A stretch of DNA of 64,000 nucleotides from Tribonema minus (lineage: Eukaryota; Sar; Xanthophyceae; Tribonematales; Tribonemataceae). Shown here in pieces: positions 58,683-64,000 of this stretch. Position numbers and translations under genes: made by a program. How positions within the stretch are numbered: the first letter of the stretch is position 1; the number at the start of each line of letters is the position of its first letter. A model generated the notes under the pieces. The model was not told the origin of the DNA, ran no database searches, and saw nothing but the letters and a program-made list of their open reading frames with translations. The stretch lies in the NCBI GenBank assembly GCA_017506865.1, contig JAFCMP010000550.1:186001-250000 (forward strand), in the 5' to 3' direction.

Positions 58683-59213
58683 AGAAGGAGCGTGCTGCCG
58701 AGGACTGCGCCGCCGCTCATGCGAAGCGCTGCTCTGCTGCTGCGCACGGGCGGCTACGGCGGCGGCGAGGACGGGCAGCCGCTGCAGGCGCGGCGCAGTA
58801 GCACTGCTGGTTCGCTACACCATGCGCACGGCGCGTCATCAGCGGTAATGCTGAGCGATGTGCCAAGAGGTGTGTCGGGCGGAGGCAGAGAGCTGCAGCA
58901 GCGGCGGGGGTCACGCGGTGACGGTGTTTCCACGGGCAGAACGGGGCGCTTGTCTGGCACGGCGACGGCGGCGGTGGCAGCAGCAGCAGCAGCGCACCGG
59001 CAGCAGCGGTGGATCTCGGAGGAGGACGAGAGGGCGGCGGCTGAGATACTGCTATTTGACAGGCAGCATGGGGGGATGCGTCGGCTGGATCATTATCTGT
59101 ATGATGCACATGCAGCAATGGGTTTGCCGACACAGGGGGTCGCGATGCTGCCAGCGCTGTCGCTGCTGTCGCTGGCAGGCGAGGATTTGGCGGTCGCGAA
59201 AGAAGTCTGCTAA
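40276..59213 (+). CDS. Giant Trp-rich / ankyrin / coiled-coil / low-complexity protein, 14 exons, 3145 aa
   Basis: Exons: 40276-40339, 40444-40553, 41399-41704, 42892-43155, 43807-44004, 45706-45975, 47220-47380, 48031-48270, 48422-48938, 49429-49724, 50426-50662, 51413-52466, 53022-56655, 57127-59213. All phases agree and the total is 3146 codons with stop. Residues about 60-460 are basic helices with regularly spaced Trp (FLTWRARRRQRRALFFRAWR, GWHNTCRTK, CFAAWRRW, CWQAWRRT), like the centrin-binding repeats of Sfi1-type centrosome/basal-body proteins. Residues about 610-790 hold ankyrin repeats (GTTPLHLAA, GRTPLDVA) split by a low-complexity insert. About 1100-1330 is Ala/Arg/Glu-rich coiled coil. 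The rest is Ala/Gly/Gln/Ser low complexity from CAG and GCN tracts, with a more ordered C-terminus (WISEEDERAAAEILLFDRQ). The 3.6-kb and 2.1-kb last exons make up most of the protein. A cytoskeletal scaffold is inferred only from the repeat type. Confidence 0.75.
42165..42860 (+). repeat. Duplicated exon 4 start and spacer units in intron 3 of the giant gene
   Basis: At 42690-42765 a near-perfect copy of the first about 75 bases of exon 4 follows its own CGCCGCCGCAG acceptor and encodes VLLTHVGTGRRILRVLVDGW; it then diverges. The spacer words TGGTC(A/G)TGACCAAATACGG and CGGCGGGTGCAAAA occur at about 42413-42445 and 42794-42823. A CGCTGCTGACGCTGACTGGC-type word recurs at 42198, 42350 and 42570. 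The whole region is a decayed tandem array. Confidence 0.85.
43600..43700 (+). repeat. Upstream copy of giant-gene exon 5 acceptor and start
   Basis: CCCCCAG followed by CCACCCTGCGCCAAGAAG and GACAAGTGGGCCGCGACGAC copies the start of exon 5 (43807), with Trp changed to Arg by one base. It then runs into TTGAAGCGCACG spacer. A second spacer copy lies at 43680-43735. Confidence 0.85.
44040..44345 (+). repeat. Three tandem copies of the giant-gene exon 5 end
   Basis: The exon end encoding QRMSAAYEYSRARVK followed by gtgcgt recurs at 44079-44133, about 44165-44206 and about 44248-44302. The period is about 85 bases. All three keep the donor, and the spacers (GGGGGTAGGCAGGTATT) are copied too. 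The middle copy is preceded by ATTGAAG and is open in phase 0; the others would shift the frame if their CGTAG acceptors were used. Confidence 0.9.
44495..44515 (+). repeat. Short interstitial telomere-like repeat
   Basis: TTAGGGTTAGGGTTAGG in intron 5 of the giant gene. A further TTTTAGGGTTAGGG lies at 44943-44957. Confidence 0.75.
45060..45665 (-). repeat. Long degenerate CCCTAA-derived tract with embedded exon-start copies
   Basis: From 45060 to 45220, 45340 to 45440 and 45541 to 45662 the sequence is a mosaic of CCCTAACC, CCCTAGCC and CCTGACCC words, clearly decayed from a telomere-like array. Between the tracts lie two copies of the start of exon 6 (CGCAGCGCGTCCTGAAAGGC at about 45248-45268, and CGCAGCGGCGCGTGTTTGAA at about 45495-45514). 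The true exon follows at 45706. Confidence 0.85.
45924..46786 (+). repeat. Tandem cassette-exon-like array derived from the end of giant-gene exon 6
   Basis: About ten copies of the exon 6 tail (true copy ends 45975; reads AARILDAPIFHVVAQ|gtatgt) follow each other at roughly 90-base spacing. Copies lie at 46024-46074, 46119-46172, 46211-46240, 46283-46334, 46374-46424, 46481-46530, 46570-46620, 46663-46699 and about 46735-46786. Most are preceded by TACTTGTAG, a plausible acceptor, and several are followed by gtatgt or gtgtac. Copies 2, 3, 6 and 8 are 51 or 54 bases long and fully open in phase 0, matching the phase-0 junction of exons 6 and 7. Others carry frameshifts or lost splice bases. 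Confidence 0.92.
46942..47025 (-). repeat. Two interstitial CCCTAA blocks within a short tandem duplication
   Basis: CAGCGTGTACACAGCACCGT plus four CCCTAA units, then CAGCCTGTACACAGCGCCGT plus five CCCTAA units. Host sequence and telomere-like repeat were duplicated together. Confidence 0.9.
47045..47165 (+). repeat. Upstream copies of giant-gene exon 7 start
   Basis: At 47122-47160, behind TTCAACAG, GCGTGCTTCGCCATGTACAG and CGACATGGACAGGCTCTGC copy the exon 7 start (47220). A more decayed copy (ACAATGGACAGGCCCTGCC) lies at 47052-47072. Spacers share TTGATCACATGC and GCTGAGCAC. Confidence 0.88.
47440..47825 (+). repeat. Downstream copies of the giant-gene exon 7 end
   Basis: The exon end CTCTGCCGCACCGTCTTGAG followed by GGCATG|gtacgtgct recurs, decaying, near 47452-47475, 47507-47540, 47678-47702 and 47788-47822. 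Most copies end in (A/G)GAGCATGG, GAGCACGG or a similar word with a gt or gc after it. A telomere-like block (47604-47637) and a dispersed repeat (47728-47768) lie within the array. Confidence 0.8.
47728..47768 (+). repeat. Dispersed repeat shared with 7124-7165
   Basis: TACTTCTTGTTAATTCTCGC, then TGAGGGCGCGACAGAAG, resembles TACTTTTTATTAATTCTCGC, then TCAGGGCGCGAAAAGTAC at 7124-7165. Both are non-coding and 40 kb apart, so this is probably part of an interspersed family. Confidence 0.6.
49840..50225 (+). repeat. Downstream copies of the giant-gene exon 10 end
   Basis: The exon end, encoding TEHWGGCGGRGMWRYVVYR before gtgggg, recurs near 49838-49893, 49948-50012, 50085-50130 and 50170-50222. 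GAGCACTGGGG(C/A)GG and TACGTCGTGTAC are recognisable in the first two, and later copies decay. The duplicated unit is 60-110 bases. Confidence 0.85.
51245..51268 (+). repeat. Short interstitial telomere-like repeat
   Basis: CTTAGGGTTAGGGTTAGGGT in intron 11 of the giant gene. A CCCTAACCCTAAT block lies at 51176-51188 in the opposite orientation. Confidence 0.75.
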
Positions 59214-59331
59214 TGTCGAGGGACAGGCGGCGCGCTTGGTTGAATATAGCATCAGTTCAGTGCAGGCTGTCAGGCTGTGTGTTTTACGGTGTCGATTCAG
59301 TGCGCAGTGACACTGTTCACACCAGTTTGTA
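59214..59331. other. 3' flank of the giant gene
   Basis: This short stretch between the stop codon and the inverted-repeat element has no recognisable polyadenylation signal, so the transcript may end inside the element. Confidence 0.3.
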
Positions 59332-60658
59332 CTTCCTCTGTTTCATTTTATTAGGCTGTTCACTTTGAAACGGTGTTTTGAGGGTAAAGATGGCACTGCA
59401 GCAGCAAAGTTCAATAAGCAAAAGTGATCAGCACCCTTGAAATAGGGTAACAAACATGCCACTTCATTGCTTCCACGCTTTTGTGCGCAACCTACACGCG
59501 GACGCGATCGGAACTCGAAACCGCACCGTCCGCGTGCACATGTGCGCTTCAACAGCTACGTTCCATGGCAGTATGCCCGCTCATTGCTGGTTGTGCACCC
59601 CATGGCGGTGCACTTTGTGTTCGTTGTCCCACTGACGCTCCAGGATGAGGTCGTAGACACCAAACACAGCATATAGGGCTCATTTTATGGGCTGCCAGTT
59701 GCAGTCAATTTCGACACCCTGTGTGCGTCTGAAGCCTGAGCATGCAGCGCACACGCAAGCACACAAATGTTGTGTGTATTTGTGTCACCTTTGATGCTGG
59801 GGCACTAATTGCCACCCATGACAGCTTGACAACAAAAAGCATTTAGCCATCCTGGCCGTTTTATCAACAAAAACGTCACTTCATGTTCAAGTTCACGCTG
59901 CTGTACCGTCGTTGTAGCTACAGATGTCTGCCTTTTGGGGGTGAACACAGCACCCCATGGAGCATAGTGCTAGTAAGGAAACCTTGCCTACATGTGTCTG
60001 ACTGAAAGGCTTGCATAAATGGCCTTGATTCAGTGTTACGAGGCGCTGCAGCTGAGGCAGACCGCATGAGCCCAAACACAGCAGATTTAGCACTGTGCAC
60101 AGACACAATCGACACTGCCTCCAGCATTGCGCCAGCGATGGTTGGAGGCTTGTCAGCCTTGCTGCTACATATGAACGTGCGACACAGCTCACCAGCACCG
60201 CCAGCTAGGCAGGCAGCACGCGCATCCTCTGTATTCTGGCACAGATCCTGGGAAACACATCGTGCTCCTTTGCCACCGCTGATCACGCACCACGAGGCAG
60301 CCTGTCGCCAGTGCGCTTCACAACTGCTAGCTGCACTGCTTTACCACATTCCTCCTTAAGACTGCCATCGCTTCAATGGCCCATAGCGCGTGTGGTGCTA
60401 CATGTTTTCGATGTTCAAAATCGCGCAAGTTCAAACTTGCAGTTTTGCCGTTTTTTTTCAGTCGCCCAAACCCTAACCCTCGTGTTTGCAGATTGATAAC
60501 TTCCTGTTATGTGAATTGATTTCGAAACTGATGGGTGCATGTGAAAGCCCTTGAAATTGTCTGTTGCTGACATAAGGGATGTGTGCGCCACTGGAGCTGT
60601 TTTGCTCGTCAAATATTCTGTGCAATGTGAACAGCCTAATAAAGCGAAACGGAGGAAG
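59332..60658. mobile_element. 1.33-kb inverted-repeat element with TA target site (Tc1/mariner-type, non-autonomous)
   Basis: The left end (59332-59363) starts CTTCCTCTGTTTCATTTTAT and the right end (60627-60658) is its inverted complement with about three mismatches over 32 bases. TA dinucleotides flank both sides (59330-59331 and 60659-60660), the target duplication of Tc1/mariner elements. The CTTCCTCCGTTTC terminus resembles the CTCCCTCCGT ends of Stowaway-type MITEs described in plants, but this is a motif resemblance only. The interior has no transposase-sized open frame, so the copy is probably non-autonomous or decayed. Confidence 0.8.
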
Positions 60659-61381
60659 TACCTCGTTTGACGATGCGGCATACACACATGAATTGTATAA
60701 CAAGCTGCCAATAGCAGGGGAAGATCATGGAACACACAGGGCGTGGTGTTCAGGCAGGCACTCATGATGTACCCATGAGTCCATGGCATGCAGACTTCAA
60801 CAACATGGCCTCTGAGCACAGATGCAAATACGCGTTCTTCCAGGCTGGGGGTCTAGAAAAGCGTCGTGGTGTCTCAAGGCCTCCTGTGCTTGGGGATACA
60901 ATCTGATTATCCTATCCCCAAGTCCTGTGGCCAGAAAGGCAGGCTGAGACCCAATCCAGTTGCAGCTGCAGCTGTGGCAGTTGTGGCATAGGTTTCTGGT
61001 GCCTGTGTGTGCGCTCGTGTCTGCCGAGGGACCCCCCGCCCCCGCCTTGCCCTGGTACACGGTGTTACAGCTGTGCACCCAGGTGTTGTCAATGCAGCGC
61101 ATCTTGGTACGTTCATAACAAATATCGATCAACGTACGAACGCAGATAACATTCATGTTTGTTACTGCTGTCAATGTGCATGTCGTACAGGCACCAAGAT
61201 GCATTGCATTGACAACACCTGGGCGCACACAGCTCTGGTGCGATGCCAGTGACGCGTTGTGTCTAGAGAGCTGTGCAGCGTTGTCAAGCATCAATAAATT
61301 TGAAAGTATGGCGCATCACCGTCCAGAGAGCCCTGAGCAGTGGAACAGTGTGGAGCTGCACTGATCCTGAAGGAGCACCTA

Positions 61382-61877
61382 CCGTATTAGCTATAATATG
61401 GCCCATGGGGCGAGATTTTTATGAGTTTCCAAGCCCTCCTACAATGATGCCCCACCCTTTTTTTTCGCTCATATAAATGTGCCCCCCCCCCCCCTTATTC
61501 TCACATGCATACGCAGCAAGTACCCGCTGCGTACGTGTACTTTGCACACTCAGCGACTCATGCTACATCACCACATCATGTGTGCGCCTCTATGCGCTGT
61601 CAGCAACGTGAAGAGCAGACAGAAAGGCGGCCAGCAATGTAGCCAAACCCACAGAAAGGCTCCGAGTGGCAGCAGCTGGCGTTCTGAAAGTTAACATGGT
61701 TTCAGGAGCAGCGTAGAAGCATGCTGGCACCTCATGATGGTGTTTGATGAGCTAAAACGGCTCAAACATTAATGCACCCCACCCACCCTTTTTTCTCCAA
61801 ATATTAATGGCGCCCCACCCCCCTTTTTTCTTTTTCATAATAAACTCGCCCCATGGGCTTAATTATAGATAATACGG
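61382..61877. mobile_element. 496-bp MITE with 33-base inverted ends and TA target site
   Basis: The left end at 61382-61414 (CCGTATTAGCTATAAT, ending GGCCCATGGGGCGAG) is inverted at 61845-61877 with about four mismatches. TA flanks both ends (61380-61381 and 61878-61879). Similarity continues inward: both subterminal regions carry a C-rich CCCCACCC(T)n stretch and ATTAATG or ATAAATG words in inverted order. The interior is non-coding. The ends differ from those of the 59332-60658 element, so this is a separate family. Confidence 0.85.
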
Positions 61878-61954
61878 TAGATAATACGTACCTGTCGGTT
61901 GCGCAACGGCATAATGAGGAGGGCCCACCGAAACTGTTCGACCGGGCTCTTTGG

Positions 61955-62155
61955 CTCGTGGCCACGGTCTCCTCTTTCACTCTGTGAAACGGGAGGCCAC
62001 TGGTTCGAATCCCGGTGGCGAGGACCGGCTTTGCAGGGGAGGGAGCCCCTCTGGAGTTTGAGGAGCAGCGGCAGGCAGGCGAGAGGGCGAAGCGCAGCAG
62101 CTGGGAAGGGGGGGGCAGCTTAAGACACACACACAATAATAAAAAATCTTATTTG
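61955..62155 (+). repeat. Candidate tRNA-derived SINE (or tRNA pseudogene)
   Basis: GGTTCGAATCC at 62002-62012 is an exact RNA polymerase III B-box consensus. It sits in a T-arm-like hairpin (one mismatched pair), and CTCGTGG (61955) can pair imperfectly with TGGCGAG (62016-62022) as an acceptor stem. TTTC/GAAA at 61976-61990 forms an anticodon-like stem. A normal D arm is missing, so this is not a functional tRNA. It is followed by about 100 bases of G-rich unrelated sequence and a simple tail (ACACACACA, AATAATAAAAAA) near 62127-62149, the layout of a SINE. It lies 78 bases right of the MITE. Confidence 0.55.
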
Positions 62156-62930
62156 ACTGCCGCTGCACGTGCTTTATGAGCCGTTGGCGCTGTCATGCTA
62201 CTCATCCTACTCCGCCACGTGCGGTGCGAATGCGAAGCGCGACCATTCCCAGCCTTCTGCAAAACATGCATCATATGATAGCAGAGTCGTCAACGAAAGG
62301 CATTTGCACACGTGCATGCAACTGGTGTCACACAATAAGAGCCTACAGATGAGTGTTTGAGGACAATGCACGTCTCCGCAAAGTGAGGCTGCTAGTTTAT
62401 CCACATGCTTGTGGAATGAGACTCAGGTGAGATGATCCAATGGTACGTAAGCTCTGACCAAATTCGCTTTCTCAAGAAAAACTTGTATTTGCCCTAAGGC
62501 CCCTCCAGCTCTGCTACTTCAAACTGTATTGCTTAGAGTCTTGTGGCCGCCCAGCCCAAAACAGACACCTGTCACTGATGGTAGGATATTGGAATGAGCT
62601 GCATATGCGTGTGTGCAAAACTGCTTGAAGGTTTGGCTTCAAGTCGTATTTACTTCCGAAGTATTTATTTATAAATCAAAGGTGAAAACTGGCCGAGACT
62701 GCTCTAAAGAAGATGTGCACTCACAGCGACATAAACACAAAAAAAATAGTGCGCAGAGTTCAGCAAGAGACGCAGGAAATGAAGCAGCAAGGGACGCACG
62801 AAGCGCGTTGAGCACAACATTGTGAACGGGATGTGATGTTCTTTATGTGTGCTCGCCACAGCGGCGCCGCGAGTCTAATGTATGCACGCAAGCCACTGCT
62901 GACGGCCTGAGCCGCTGCAGCACGGCGACT
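62156..62930. other. Intergenic region, no gene seen
   Basis: Relatively AT-rich sequence with only short open frames. It lies downstream of the acidic minus-strand gene and should hold its 3' UTR. Confidence 0.45.
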
Positions 62931-64000
62931 TTACTCGTCCTCATACGAGTCATACTCCGAGTCGTACTCATCCTCATCTTCTTCATCCTCCTCCTCATCG
63001 TACTCGCTCTCTGCCTCCTCGTCAGCTTCTTCGTCTTCCTCTTCCTCCTGCGGCAGGTTCCGCAAGCACCGATGTCAGCACAGCACAACATGGCTAAGAG
63101 TAGATGCAGCGGCGGTACGCTGTTCAGGCAACCAAGTGCGTCCCGCTTCAACACAACCAATGACGCAGTCGACTGAACTCCGTTGTTGGGTTTCCTGCTC
63201 TACTGGTTGACGGAGATTGGATCAACCTCCCCACTGCGCTTCATGTACGCTGCCCTACCCGCCTTGCGTACAGCTTAGAACTCGTTCAACCTTTTTGCGG
63301 TCGTGCTGCACAACACATGAAGTACGCCTTGAAATACATACATTCATCACAACTTGACACCAAAACACTCCAAATGCGCACTGATGGCTACTTGGCGCGC
63401 TCTTTTTGAAAACAATGATCACGATCCATAACATAAACCTTCTGTATGCGCATCGTTCTCGTTGTGGCCCTCATCCCTGACCACCTGTAAGTGCACTGGC
63501 TGCACGTCTGTTCGCTCCAGCTTGACAACAGTCACATGCCGCAACTTCGAAACACCTCGGCTCCTTCCATACCTGCAACCTGCACATCCAGTCCCAATAC
63601 ATCAAGTACGTGGGCATCTCCGAGGGCTTCAAACACGCAAATTCAAGTTGAAGTATACCTCACTCCCCTCCTTGTCCTTCTCTTCAACACACAACATACG
63701 CGAGCATCTCCTGGGGCTCCACGAACATGCAGGTCTTCAGGAACATGCAAGTTCAAGTTGAAGTATACCTCGCTCTCCCCCTCCTGTTCCTCCTCGTCCC
63801 CCTCTTCGCTCTCCTCGGTCTCCTCGCTGCTTTCGTCCACGACCACCGGCGCGGGCGCGGGCTTGGGCGTTCGCGCTGCCGCCTTGGCAGGCGCCTTTGC
63901 CGCCGCAGCTGGCGCCGCTGCTGCTGCTGCTGCTGCCTTGCTCCCCTTGGACGCCTTGGACGCCGGCCGTTCAGGCTCCGCCGGAGCCAGGCACTGCTCC
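62931..64000 (-). CDS. 3' end of an acidic, Ala/Lys/Pro-rich protein gene (5' end outside window)
   Basis: Two exons are visible: 64000-63769 (continuing beyond the window) and the terminal 63047-62931, joined in phase 0. The first encodes a basic linker of histone-H1-like composition (KASKGSKAAAAAAAAPAAAA, then AKAPAKAAARTPKPAPAP) followed by an acidic Ser/Glu stretch (DESSEETEESEEGDEEEQEG). The last is 38 residues, almost all Glu, Asp and Tyr (EEEEDEEADEEAESEYDEEE, ending DSYEDE). Alternating basic and acidic tails are typical of nuclear chromatin or nucleolar proteins and histone chaperones, but no folded domain is in view, so the family is not named. The donor region of the first exon is duplicated (see 63640-63770). 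Confidence 0.7.
63640..63770 (-). repeat. Duplicated donor region of the acidic gene
   Basis: On the minus strand, AGGAGGGGGAGAGCGAG|gtatac and its following TTCAACTTGAACTTGC recur about 93 bases downstream as AGGAGGGGAGTGAG|gtatac and TTCAACTTGAATTTGC (donor at about 63675). Both donors are intact. Confidence 0.85.

Noticed and set aside
61955..62022. Functional tRNA gene
   Set aside because: The B box is perfect but there is no D arm, the stems have mismatches and the anticodon loop lacks the usual T33, so a SINE head or pseudogene is more likely.
1..64000. CRISPR array, operon or bacterial promoter signals
   Set aside because: The tandem repeats are degenerate exon-edge copies or minisatellites, and the genes are intron-rich and eukaryotic.

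Overview
This window is nuclear DNA of a eukaryotic alga. Genes are spread over many GC-rich exons with GT-AG introns, there is no operon structure, and TTAGGG-type repeats are scattered through the non-coding sequence. Three proteins (at 25166-26870, 27018-27497 and, less clearly, 39325-39981) begin with a hydrophobic signal-peptide-like segment followed by a basic, Ser/Ala-rich stretch. In two of them the predicted cleavage point is followed by Phe. That is the bipartite plastid-import signature of algae with complex red-type plastids, so a photosynthetic stramenopile (ochrophyte) or haptophyte is my best inference. No species can be named from the sequence alone.

Layout. 1-4201 (+): 3' part of an unrecognised gene. 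7484-7846 (-): an isolated terminal exon. 9955-14095 (-): coiled-coil plus trypsin-like protein, 7 exons, 412 codons. 15500-24487 (-): EF-hand protein, 10 exons, 917 codons. 25166-26870 (-): plastid co-chaperonin of the Cpn20 type (two Cpn10 domains), 3 exons. 27018-27497 (+): single-exon CRM/YhbY-like protein, divergent from Cpn20. 28995-36217 (-): tyrosyl-tRNA synthetase, 9 exons, 423 codons. 36332-38355 (+): mitochondrial lipoyl-domain-like protein lacking the lipoyl lysine, divergent from TyrRS. 39325-39981 (-): signal-peptide protein. 40276-59213 (+): 14-exon gene for a 3145-residue Trp-rich/ankyrin/coiled-coil/low-complexity protein. 59332-60658 and 61382-61877: two inverted-repeat elements with TA target sites, followed by a tRNA-like (SINE-like) sequence. 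62931-64000 (-): 3' end of an acidic protein gene. In the six complete multi-exon models all splice phases agree and the total coding length is a multiple of three; single junctions remain unproven without RNA data.

The most unusual property is architectural. In at least four genes the introns contain tandem, degenerating copies of the neighbouring exon edge together with its splice site. The clearest case lies between exons 6 and 7 of the giant gene (45924-46786). About ten copies of a 51-54 base exon tail occur there, several still open in frame and flanked by AG and GT. The same pattern is seen around TyrRS exons 5, 6 and 7, EF-hand exons 6, 8, 9 and 10, and giant-gene exons 4, 5, 7 and 10. 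It points to ongoing intron growth, and possibly to new cassette exons, by local tandem duplication of exon-intron boundaries.
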